Shown here piece by piece: positions 33,511 through 43,888 of a DNA stretch of 64,000 nt (position 1 is its first letter; each line of letters opens with the position of its first letter). The translations under genes and the position numbers were made by a program. Source of the DNA: Episyrphus balteatus (taxonomy: Eukaryota; Arthropoda; Insecta; Diptera; Syrphidae); contig NC_079134.1 of NCBI RefSeq assembly GCF_945859705.1, forward strand, positions 119,722,620 to 119,786,619. The letters run 5' to 3'. Below the pieces are notes generated by a model that worked only from the letters and a program-made list of their open reading frames with translations, did no database searches and had not been told where the DNA came from.

Positions 33511-35407
33511 ATTTTATCGAACTTTCCGGTGTTGTTTTGATCACGAAACTTTCTATATTCTTGAGCTTTTGGAATTTATATATGCTCTTTTTTTTCCCCA
33601 GGATTTTCTGTTCATCCTTACCTGGATGCTGTTATTGATAAATTAGCCCTGCAGAATTATTTTCATATCATCTTTTCCCAATAAACGCATTTATCTTAAT
33701 TCGCGATATTGAAACCACTGTTTTTAGAATTCGTGACAAGTGATTGCCCAGCGGAGGATGTCAAATCACTAAAATCTTCTCATTCTACCGTCTCTTGATT
33801 CCCTTGACAAATGTATTATTTTATAACTAACTTATAAACATTTATGTGTATGTTGGTTTCTATTCGAAATTGTACAATGTTCATTTGAGGATTCCTGCCC
33901 TCATTAAATTAAATTAAAGTATATTAAGCCATAAAGTGATGTGAACCCTAAATGGACATAATACTTCTTCCGATTCATAACTAGTTAATATCATCTAAAA
34001 AACAAACTACAGAAGCTATACGTACCAACCTACTCTTGATCTAAAAAAAATACTTACAGAAACTTCTTTAACTTCTTCAAATCCCATCCAATAAACCTAC
34101 ATATCTAAAATTAATCCCAGTTAAGGACGACCACCACACATGACCAAACAGTGGTCGACCACAGGATAAAAAGCAAAATAAAAAAAAAAAAAACACAATT
34201 CACTTTGCCAACCTCACTAGCCTGTATCCATTTATATAAACGATAAATTAATAAAGTCTTCCAGTTACTATACTATACTAAAGACCACCGCTCTCTCAGT
34301 TGGCTACCGCTGACCATCCTAAAAATTCCACCGCCCTTTATTACTACAAGTCGAAGTCAATGTGCTGTGTGCAGAATTCAACCTAACCTATATAGTGTCT
34401 AAGTTTCCTTCAGCTCCGCACCACACAAACCCATCATCAGGAAAACAGCAATGTTCTGTCCGCAAAGTATTGATTCATGATGTTGATATTTCCTTCTGGA
34501 ATCACGATTGAAACTCTCTCATAAAGGAGTGGATCATTATTATTATTGGTCTCGATGGAAGGTAGAAATATGTAGTGTGTGTATATAGATGAAGCAGAGG
34601 CTATATAGGAGACATTGAGGACAATATAAACTAACTCAATTGGGGAAAGGCACTTCAATGAACTATATTCTTCGGTTAACTTTGAATTGAAATAGTCCGA
34701 AACTTATTTACTAACAACAACTTCAATCACATTTGATCTTTGCACTCATGGGATTTCTGGAATTGGAAGCACAATTTCACTGTGTAAACATTTGAAAAAA
34801 ATTATGTAAAAATATTGAAATGTAAGTATCATCAATTTTTTAAAAACAAGTAGAAAGTAGGTAATTGCCTTCAATTGAATAAAAGATTGGAAGAACCGCA
34901 CAAGGGTCATTGCAAAAATACTTCAACCCAAATATTCTGCCTAATTATTTTCTTCAAAAGAGAACTACGTCAACAATCCAGCATCAAGCAATTCTTTGAA
35001 TATTATCATCCAGACAAATCAACCAATTATTTTTTTATTGTTGCAACACCAAAATGAAAACAAGTTTCATAGAAGTCTAATGGCTTACCAGGAATGTCTT
35101 TGAAAAAGGCCTTATTATGGGTGTAGAGGGAAGATCCTTTAGTCTATAGGATCTAGGTATCTACTAGATTAATCTTGGGCATTCTTATATTTCTTTAGGA
35201 TGAAAGACAAACACCAGGTGGACTTGTGGAAATTACAATTAGATGATCCTGAGGATAACTTAATGCTGATGTTGTACAAGAAGGGAATTAACGTTTAACT
35301 TTTGATCATTGATCATCTGTTCATTCAAAACTTCTAAACTATTTATTTAAATGTGATCACAATTATTTGTTCGTATTTTCGAATGAAAACGGTTCTTAAG
35401 AAGTGTA
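33511..35407. other. Unassigned stretch
   Basis: No gene or TIR pair seen. A 73-codon minus-strand frame (34437-34658) has no recognised domain. A second ACCTAACCTA motif near 34382 could mark another retrotransposon tail. Confidence 0.35.
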
Positions 35408-36970
35408 ATAACACTGTGCTTGAAAATGGAACTTTTTTTTCCGACAGACGGCGCACATATCTCCTAAAGATAATTCGATGGCGTTCTTAGTTTTTCTAGA
35501 TAAGGTCAAATAAGAAAGATTTGATTTTTTAAATCAAGTTATTTCAATCAATGGTTTTCGAAATAATCGATTTCAAAGTCAAAATTTGTGAAAAAATAAA
35601 GTTTGAAAAAACACATCGAAATCGATTATTTCGAAAACCATTGATTGAAATAACTTGATTTAAAAATTAGAATTAAGTGTGCAATTCTGGCTTTTGAAAA
35701 AGGTATCATTTATGACTTTAAGTGTTGCCGTTGTTGTTTAATAATTTTTTTTTATTTTTCGTCATATTTTAGAAAATTTCCCCTCCCGCCTAAACGGGGG
35801 GAGATAGACCTAGGGTTCCCAACATTTTTGGTGCCGATTATAGTATTTTGAGGAAAAACCGTAAAAAAATATAGTACTTTCCAAGCAAATATAGTATTTT
35901 TAAGAACATAAAGAAGTCAAGGAATTTTTGTTTAAGTTGTTGCATATTAATGTTTGCAAAACCTGTATTTTTTGCACTTATTGCATTATTCAAAAGTTTT
36001 TTGTAGACAAAAAATTATCATGATGTTTTTCACATTCAATATTTCAATTTCAATTTTAGCAGAAATGGAATATCTGATCACAGTTCACATAATAATGGTA
36101 ATTACAAACATTGTCAAAATTTGTTTGTCAGGTTGGCGTTTAATTTTTATATATCAATCGGAGTAACAGGAAATTTGTTTTTGATTATAAAATGTCATTT
36201 TAAAAAATTATAAATTGAAAAGTAACAAGTTTTCCTTGTGTTTCCTGTCGAAAAATGGTCAATAATTGTTAAAAAATTAGTTGTGTGCGTTTCATCGGTA
36301 ATTTAAAACAATTAAGAATAACGGTAGCTGTCACTTTTATTCAAACTGACATTGTTCGCCAAATTGTCAAAGCATAAGCTCGGAAGATATTACCTTTTTA
36401 TGTGTACTGTGATAACTTAAAAAAAACATTTGGGAGGTGTTTTAATTGCGTTAAAATTTAGTTTACATGTATTCTCCTGTAGAGAAGGCTTAAATTTAAC
36501 GAAGATAAAAACTTTAACCCAAATACTAACTTAATCGACACACGGCTTTAGTAGGCTAGGCTTAGGAGAGTTCAGATACATGGAAAATATGAAGCAATAA
36601 AGTTCAATCAACATAAGAAATATTTTTGTTATTGATTTCGTTCGCCTCATTAAAATATAGTATTTTTGCGTACTATATATTTCTTTAACAGTAATTATTA
36701 TAGTACGGTTGGGAACCCTAGATAGACCCCCTCCCATAATGAAAAATGCTTGTATTTAACTGTTCTACAAAATTCCGTTATTATTTTTCACTGCCTTAGT
36801 TGTCGTACTCTTACCTCTTGTTTTTTATCGTTTATTTCTGACTTGATGGAAAATCTTTCTTATTTGACCTAATCTAGAAAAACTGAGAACGCCATCGTGT
36901 TCAGCATGGCCGAATTATCTTTAGTAGATATGTGCGCTATCTGTCGGTTTTTTGAACTAGCACAGTGTAA
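35408..36970. mobile_element. Foldback element, TIR CACTGTGC, interrupted by a hAT
   Basis: The left arm 35411-35518 (CACTGTGCTTGAAAATGG, CCGACAGACGGCGCACATAT, GATGGCGTTC, AAATAAGAAAGATTT) is mirrored by 36853-36967 with about 85-90% identity; the right arm has a short insertion. An inner perfect 44-bp inverted pair, 35531-35574 against 35618-35661 (AAATCAAGTTATTTCAATCA start), sits just inside the left arm. A TA at the right end suggests Tc1/mariner-type insertion, but the left side reads AA. The hAT at 35811-36720 is nested in it and so is younger. Confidence 0.7.
35803..36728. mobile_element. 910-bp hAT element with 8-bp TSD GATAGACC, nested
   Basis: The element is 35811-36720 between exact GATAGACC copies (35803-35810, 36721-36728). 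Ends are TAGGGTTCCCAACATTTTTG and, complemented, TAGGGTTCCCAACCGTACTA, with ATAGTATTTT words just inside both. The short frames inside (35954-36166 plus, 36531-36737 minus) have no hAT transposase motif, so it is non-autonomous. Confidence 0.85.
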
Positions 36971-38363
36971 TTAATAAATACAAAAATTATTTAGGATCTT
37001 TTATAATTTTTGTAATTTGTATTAACCAATAAGATAATTCAATATAAAAAAGTTACACATAAGTTATACACAGTGACCCGCAGTTAAGACGCAAACAAAA
37101 TATGTAGTTAAAACAAATTTATAGCTGACTTAACAATTACACCAGTTGTTGACCATTAAATAAATGTCAAAATTTTGCATATGGGATGCTAAGATTTCGA
37201 AGCCGTTAAATATCGCAAGCGAATATGGGTAAAATATTTTTTGCCCACTAACCCATGCAGAAAACAAATCATAAAACAAAATAGCGGAAGTTGGTAGAAC
37301 TTTTTATTTTCTTACATGATAGAAGAGAATACTGCGAAAATAATGTAGTCCTAAGTTTTTAGGTAGGTACCAAGAGCTACTATATTATTATTTTGTTAAT
37401 TTTTCTTTTTCAGCAGTTGTAGTTAAAAAAAAAAACACTTTGAACTCTCATCTTAAATAATCAAAATTAAAAAAAAGAAACCTGCAAATTGCATTAACTA
37501 TTTTAAAATATATTCTTACATATATGTATACAGAGACCATGAATATACTTTATCACGATACTATATCCCCATAGTAATTGAAATATAAAATAAGTTCAAA
37601 AACTAAAACCTGGCTGGTTACTCCAAAATTCCAAAACAATTACGTTCTAAAAAGGTTGAAAATAGAATTTAGGTCAGTTTTAGAAATTGCCTGTTGGTTT
37701 TTTGTTTTGTTTACTATTTTTTATTTTCTCTTTCAAGTGAAAATTTCTAAGACAAATTCTATTATGACTACAAGAATTTAGTATTTAACATATTTACCAG
37801 TGCCAGAAGAATATAAAAAAAAAAAAACTCACACTGTTTCGTTTTTATACAAAAAAATAAAATGTTAAAGACATTTTGGCTGCTTTGAAAACTAAATGTG
37901 CTGTGAAAACATATAAAATAATGTTCATTATCTGCTTTGAACAACGAAAGAGTATAGTGAAATGATGTAAGTACCTATACCAACCTCTGTTATAAAATGA
38001 AATAAGTTTAATTACTTTTTGAAATGGAAGACAGCTGAGGAAATGATTTATGTTCATTATTTTCAAGGAAATATAATTGGATTGAATAATTTTGTACCTG
38101 TCTTTAGACCTACTAGAATAAATCTATTAGAATGTACATTTTATGACAAAACTATGGCAAAAGTTTTGTTTTTTAATTTAAATAAAATAAAATATTTATT
38201 TTTTTTTTACTCTGACAAGACAAAGAGTTAGGCATCTTAATTGGAAATATTTCATACATTCACAAAAGATTGTTTGGTTCAAATGGAACACTTTTATCTA
38301 CTCAGTAAATTAACAAGTCGACTTTTTATTTGTTTGTGGAGGTGACTGGAAATTCATTCAAAG
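36971..38363. other. Unassigned AT-rich stretch
   Basis: No supported gene or repeat. Several 60-75-codon frames (37578-37781, 37845-38066, 38019-38231) are low-complexity and unsupported. Confidence 0.4.
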
Positions 38364-38589
38364 AATAAATAGACTATACATTTTACTTTTTCCGTGGGCT
38401 ATAGGTCTTTCTTCAATATATTCTAATTCGTAGATACTAGTCGACGTTTCGGGTATGCTTATACCCTTCTTCAGGACTCTAGTATCTACGAATTAGAATA
38501 TATTGAAGAAAGACCTATAGCCCACGGAAAAAGTAAAATTTATTTTACTGAAAAAGGTCACGAAAGGAGGAATTAATAAATAAATAGAC
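38364..38589 (-). mobile_element. Small insertion with hammerhead core inside a perfect 61-bp inverted repeat
   Basis: 38380-38440 and 38479-38539 are exact reverse complements (61 bp), leaving a 38-nt loop that carries a hammerhead-like core on the minus strand. The 11-mer AATAAATAGAC occurs on both sides (38364-38374 and 38579-38589), which fits a variable-length TSD such as Penelope-like or other target-primed insertions leave. On the right, 38540-38578 is an unpaired AT-rich segment. There is no coding capacity. It resembles a Penelope pLTR junction or a minimal non-autonomous derivative. Confidence 0.65.
38443..38477 (-). ncRNA. Hammerhead ribozyme-like motif (type I, minimal)
   Basis: Minus-strand order is CTGAAGA, stem II GGGTAT with loop AAGC and ATACCC, GAAAC, then GTC. 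These match the hammerhead core (CUGANGA, stem II, GAAA, GUC cleavage triplet) with almost no stem III, the minimal type I form known from Penelope-like retroelements. Predicted cleavage is after GTC at 38443. Stem I begins GAC/GTC, then a two-base bulge, then continues into the 61-bp inverted repeat. The stem II closing position next to CTGAAGA would be A opposite C rather than G-C, which may weaken activity; minimal forms often act as dimers. Confidence 0.7.
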
Positions 38590-38955
38590 CGCTTATTTTT
38601 GTATAAATGTAATTAATGTAGGTAATTAATGTGTCGCATTGCCACTTTATTTTTCAATCTTGGTGACAGTTAAATTCATGCAATCCATTCGGACTTTCTC
38701 TTTTCGATGGAAAATAGTGCAGAAGCTTTTTGGCCTTATTTCAGTTAGCACTTCGTATATAATTAAGTAAACTCGTATTTCCTGAACTTAACGGAAGTTA
38801 AGTGAAAAACGGCAATACCATTGCTACAACTAGATCTGAAATGCTCGATTTTTTTTTTGTTTTTCATAACTTTCTAAGCAGAAAAAATACAAAAAAAAAA
38901 AAAAATTGGACAAAATAAGGAACTTTGAATGCTGTCGTCAGGAATATAAGAGGAT
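38590..38955. other. Unassigned AT-rich stretch
   Basis: No gene or repeat recognised; it includes two long T/A runs near 38851 and 38890. Confidence 0.4.
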
Positions 38956-38959
38956 TAAT

Positions 38960-39490
38960 AGTTATTCCTAATTAATTAATTGGTGACGGACCCTTGTGGA
39001 ACGCAAATTTAATTTCGTGCATATCCGGCTTGAACCCATCTAATACAACTTGTTTTGAGCGATTCGAAAGGCAATGATTTATAATCCAATTGTTCAGAAA
39101 ATCATTGATACTATAAGCATACACTTTTTACAAGAGTGTCAAACTCTATCAAATGCCTTAAAATATCTATAGCCAATATTTTACTTTCGCAGAAACGGTG
39201 TGCAAAGATTGGATCCACTTTTTTATTCTTCAAGATATTTCATAATCTGACCATTTACATTAGTTTCCATGACCTTGCAAAGTATGGAGGTTAGTGCAAT
39301 TGGTCCATAGTTTAAGCAGAATTCACCTTTTTTGGGGATAGGCTGAAAAAAAGCCTTTTTCATCTTTTCGGAAATATGACAGGAAAATAAGCTAGCAATG
39401 TATAGGGTTTATAAAAGCTAAAACAGCGGATTTGCTTTCATCTAGATCTTTTCGTATTCTTTCAACATAGCGAGTCCGAATGAAAATCTG
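38960..39490 (-). pseudogene. Non-LTR retrotransposon reverse transcriptase relic
   Basis: On the minus strand the RT motifs appear in order. FFQPIPKKGEFCLNYGPIAL and TSILCKVMETNVNGQIMKYL (about 39376-39240) are motifs 1-2 (IPKKGD...NYRPIALTS..CK+ME..+N). YFKAFDRV*HS (near 39155) is catalytic motif A, with FKAFD preserved. CLSNRSKQVVLDG and FAFHKGPS (near 39075-38995) correspond to the YLSNR.Q.V and GVPQGS blocks. This is the Jockey/CR1-like arrangement that copies RNA at nicked DNA. A stop (after YLEE), at least one frameshift and a cut-off after GPS, before the YADD motif, make it dead. It is next to, but unrelated to, the MGCAPS exon. Confidence 0.75.
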
Positions 39491-39716
39491 CAAATGTATT
39501 TACTTTGTATTTCCTTAGTTATTACAACGGATAAATACATATATTATTGAGGTAGGTTAGGTCAGAATTCTTATATTTAATGTTTATTATTTTTTTCTTT
39601 CAAAAGAAATAACATAGATACTAAATAAACACCATTAAATTTTTGAACTCTGAACAACATTAACAGAATTAACCCTTAGAAAGTTAAAACCCTTTAAAGC
39701 AAATAAATAAACTTAC

Positions 39717-39917
39717 CTTATCATAATCAGACTCATTTTTTATTTGCATCGGGTTCAACAGCGACTGGTTGCATAAATTCGAATTATTTAAATCATCACT
39801 GGGAATAGCGTCATTCCCATTTTGGAGACTACATCTCCTTCGTGTCCGACGGAAGTTAATGCAAAACAAGATATTGCCATCCTTTTGGTCTGACAAAAAA
39901 CTTGGCGCACAACCCAT
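39717..39917 (-). CDS. Pde8: First coding exon of a PDE8-like phosphodiesterase
   Basis: The minus-strand ATG at 39917 opens 67 codons starting MGCAPSFLSDQKDGNILFCI and ending NESDYDK at AAG/GTAAGT (intron begins at 39716, phase 0). MGCAPS is the start of vertebrate PDE8A/B and of an insect Pde8 isoform as I recall it. Gly2-Cys3 is a myristoylation/palmitoylation signature, and the basic FRRTRRR at residues 22-28 would help membrane binding. PDE8 enzymes hydrolyse cAMP and carry REC-like, PAS and catalytic domains, none of which is in this window. An in-frame TAG upstream (near 39963) supports this ATG. The rest of the exon is not conserved enough for me to align. It may be an alternative N-terminus, and identification rests on six residues. 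Confidence 0.6.
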
Positions 39918-41915
39918 GACACAGATTTCAATTGCAATGCGGCAAGGACAACGCTCCTATATATCTATGTATAGGTACTTTAGGGATGATGCGGAGAGTT
40001 TCCTTTCTGCTGAAATCCTTTGTCACACTTTGCATCTAATTTTCATAACTATAATGATATTCCATTTCTATAAAACATTCCTCTTTCTGGTTTCTCTTCT
40101 TCTTTTTTTTTTTTAATTCACCACAGTTTTCCGTTTTTGGTCCTTGTATTTATCCTTACTGCGAACATTAAAATACCAAAAAAATAATATGAAGGTATTA
40201 TATCGCGTTTATATTGTTTTCTTTTTGCTCTTTAAATTGCCTTTAGAATATTATCACCCACTCTAGCACGTGAAACTTTTGAAGCCAAATTTTTTGTTGT
40301 TCGCAAAAGGATATGAAGGACATTCTTTATCTTTTTCACATGCCAAACACTGCTTCATAGTATGTAGGTACTGTGTCTTGGCAGTGCGTTATTTACTTAT
40401 GCAAAATGTCAAAAATTGAATTTTATTTTTTTTTTTTGTTCATTCAGATTCAAATTCTTCAATGTTCATTGTTCAGATTGATGAAAAGGATGTGTGCTGC
40501 TTGGTTGGATACTTCAGCAACGGTAACTTTCAATAAACAATTCATTCAAGGACGCATGAAGATTCTGAAAAAAAAGAAGAATAAAAAAGGGGTAAAAATG
40601 AATCAATGAATAGATATAATAATTTTATAAAAGGATCATCGTTTTTAATCTACAGACGTATGTATGTTTGCTCTACTCTCACATAAAAAAAAATATATTT
40701 TCATATTTGTATTTATGGAAAAAAGGATATGTTGAAGCTAATAGGGATTACATGAACCTACATACAAGTATATGAATATACTGATTCTTTTTACATCTTT
40801 ATTCTTACGAGTTGCGATGAAAACCTATATAATAGAAATAATCGAGAAAGTTAATTAAAAATCCACATAGCATATGACAATGAGCCATTCACCACTGCTA
40901 GGTTAAGTTCCTTTTTTATCATATATTCATAATTCAATAGGAAAACAGTGTAGATTCATTTAATACAATTGCACTCTCTTTAATTGAATTCTTTTTTTTT
41001 TTAAGAATATGTGTAGATACATGATTTTATTTAATTAATGTTAAATAAAATCTTTTTTAAAGATAATATTACTACGCAATGAGAAATTATAAAAGTGATG
41101 GTCAAGCGGGGTAAGGCTACACAATCAACACAGTTTTAAAAGTCTGGAAAAACCTTGATTCTCCAAGCGGTGGCTAACACATAATAAAAGGGAAGAAACA
41201 AAAAGGTAATTCTTTAATTTTGTTACAAAATATTTATTTCAGTGCTTTAACGGATTAAAAACCAAGAAAAACGTATATACATTAATGAGTTTCGTTTTGC
41301 GCTACCTTAATTAAATTGAGATTAAGTTGACTTTTCCATTTCATTCACAAACATCCCGATTCACCGCATTTACTCTGCTGGTTTATCAGATGAAATGTTC
41401 ACTAAAACACAGTTTCGTGTTAGAATTGAAGTTTATTACTTAGGTAAGGTATCCTTTTCTGCTAAACATTCACGTGTACGTTTATATTTCGCTTTAGGTG
41501 CTTCTCACTACAACGGTTGGAACGGGGTATTATTGTTTAATCCTCGCAAAATTTCTTAATTCTATTTGTGTTTTTGTAAGTTTGAACATAAAGTTTGGAC
41601 GAAGAATTCTTAGCTTCATGGTATTTCTGAAAATGTTTTAAATTTTTAAATATTGATACATAAATATTTTTACAAAAAGTTACAGCATTTACTTTATGGA
41701 GGAAACTATAAAGTATATTCAAGGTTAGAGATGTGATTAGAGTTTAGAGGCCACTAAATCCATCATCCGTACGTGTATCTACTGAAAACTAAGTAAGTAT
41801 ACAAAAATGTGCAATGAACTAAACAAAGAAATTACAGGTAACGGAGAGGACATATTGAAGCTTTTTTCCAGTTTATTTCGCTGAAGAATCAATCTACTTT
41901 CTTAAAACTTGGTGA
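39918..41915. other. Upstream of the MGCAPS exon; no further exon seen
   Basis: On the minus strand 39918-40060 is less AT-rich and is probably 5' UTR. I cannot place a transcription start. The 115-codon plus-strand frame 39769-40116 is antisense to the exon and rejected. The rest is AT-rich without TIRs. Confidence 0.35.
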
Positions 41916-42294
41916 GACTAAAGGGCTCATCATAAAGTCGATGTTTTTGAGGTTTCACGAAAAAAACTAATTGAAAGTAGCCAAATTATTCCCAGCTACA
42001 GACGGTATCGAAGAAGGCTTGTTCTCTTCTTTTCCATTACCATCTTTGTCTGTGAATAATTTAGCTACTTATTATTATAGAGTTTTCTAGCTCTATGAGA
42101 TGCATAATGCACTTTACCACGCCAATCGTGCCAGGATGCGAACGGGAAGACCTGTGGTTTTCGTAACTACTTATAGTCCTCTTTCACTTCCAATTTGAAA
42201 TTTTCTTTAGCTCGATGAGTTGAGCGTTTCTACAGTGGCCGACCGGTCTACCATTTTTTCTCTAAAATTCAACTTTATTATGAGCCTTTTAGAC
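41916..42294. mobile_element. 373-bp MITE, TIR TAAAGGGCTCATCATAAAG, possible GAC TSD
   Basis: The element is 41919-42291. Ends are TAAAGGGCTCATCATAAAGT and, complemented, TAAAAGGCTCATAATAAAGT. GAC flanks both sides (41916-41918, 42292-42294), a 3-bp TSD compatible with PIF/Harbinger-like insertion though not the usual TWA. Non-coding. Confidence 0.6.
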
Positions 42295-42785
42295 CCAGAA
42301 AAAAAATTCCTGCTTCAACGAGATAAACGGGATAAGAAGCGTCAAAATGTCCTCTTAGTTACTTTGAAATAGCCAAACTTTTATATTTTCCTTCATTTAA
42401 ATCGGCACCACAACGCAGTTAAACGGTAGGTAACTCCGACCAACTGTCTACCTAATAACCTAAAGTAATCTAACGATAACTGTCGTAGAACCGTTTTCTC
42501 CGTTTTTGAAAAACTAGAAAATTATTCAACAAAGAACCGTCATGATAACCGAAAATGTTTGAAAACATACATATTTTTGGATTCAAACAAAATTGAAAAA
42601 ATATTTGCTTTTTTTTTAGAGGAGGATGAATTTTTATGAAATTTTTGTTTCATGAGTAGTTGATTAACAATTTGATGAAAAAAATTCTATTAATTTAATA
42701 AATAAATGACATACTTTGTTAAGTTTTCAAAACCATTTGAAAATTAGTTTTCATATAGATATTTAAAACCAAATATTTATTTTTA

Positions 42786-43630
42786 TTACTTGCTCAATAG
42801 GGAAGTATTGGTTTCGTGTCGAAAAAAAATTTGAGGTTTTAATCACGTAGATTTTCTTCAAATTTGGTACAGATAATTTTTATAGGATTCTGAAAGTTTG
42901 TTTTTTTTGTTTTTTTATATCTCACTTAAAAAGTATACCTCCCATACAAATTTTTCAAGTTATACCAAATAACTCGAAAACGGCTCTAACGATTTTGATA
43001 CAAAATTTTGTATTTAATTTTACAAACAAGACCCAACTTTTGATTAAAAAAATATTTTTTGGAAGGTTACTAACGGTACCTGCCACAGAACCGTTTTTTT
43101 GGTTTTAAAATCTCTTACAAGACTAACCTGATTTCAACGAAAATTTTTATACAAAAGCGTTTAGTTAACTGTAATTATAAAATGTTAGAAAATTTTCAAA
43201 AAACACATTTTTGGATTTTTAAAAAATATTTCAAATTTTTTTTTTTTAAATTAATTTTTTGAAAACGGATTTTTGAAATGTTTCGAAATTTTGTTTTTAA
43301 GCGTAAATTAATTATTTATTCAAAATGGCATACCAACTTTTTTTTTTAATGCTAGAAAATTTTTATATATAAAAAATTATTTAAAAAAAAACGGCTCTAA
43401 CGATTTTCAAACTTTTTTTTCCCAAAATTCCTTTTCATACAAGAAATCAGATGCCTTACTTCATTTTGTGATCAAAACCTTTAAAAACGGTGTTTTATTA
43501 ATTATAAAAACAGATTTTATGTACTTTCTTACACATGGGAAATGGTTTAACTAAATTGAATTATAATTTTGCATCATTTTCTTATAAAAAGCTTTAAGAT
43601 AAGATCTACTTTTACCATAAGAGCAAGTAC
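42786..43630. repeat. Possible TA-flanked element with CTTGCTC ends
   Basis: TTACTTGCTCAATAGGGAAG at 42786 faces GAGCAAGTA at 43621-43629, with weaker complementarity inside (CCATAAGAGCAAG against CTTGCTCAATAGG). The interior carries repeated GAAAACGG(C)TCTAACGATTTT-type sentences (42973, 43390) that resemble those at 4620-4990, so it belongs to dispersed repetitive DNA. TIR identity is short, hence low confidence. Confidence 0.35.
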
Positions 43631-43861
43631 GTGCGACCACAGTCGTGCATTTTATTTTTTTTGCATTTATTATATGTCTTCCATAGTGTTCAATTAGAAA
43701 CCAATTATTTATAAATGTTTCCATAAAAAGATTAACTTATTTAAGTATTTTTTCAATTATATAAAAGCAAATTTGTGCGATCAAGTCCTGCATTTCATCA
43801 ATAAAAAATTCCTAGCAAAATGGTAACTCTTTTACATTATATCATTACTTTTGCATCTCAC

Positions 43862-43888
43862 TGTACAGTGTACAATGTACACTGTACA
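43862..43888. repeat. 27-bp perfect palindrome
   Basis: TGTACAGTGTACA, one A, TGTACACTGTACA. Each arm is itself built from TGTACA palindromes. No element around it explains it. Confidence 0.85.

Noticed and set aside
39769..40116. 115-codon plus-strand frame
   Set aside because: Antisense to the MGCAPS exon, which has better evidence (start, upstream stop, donor).
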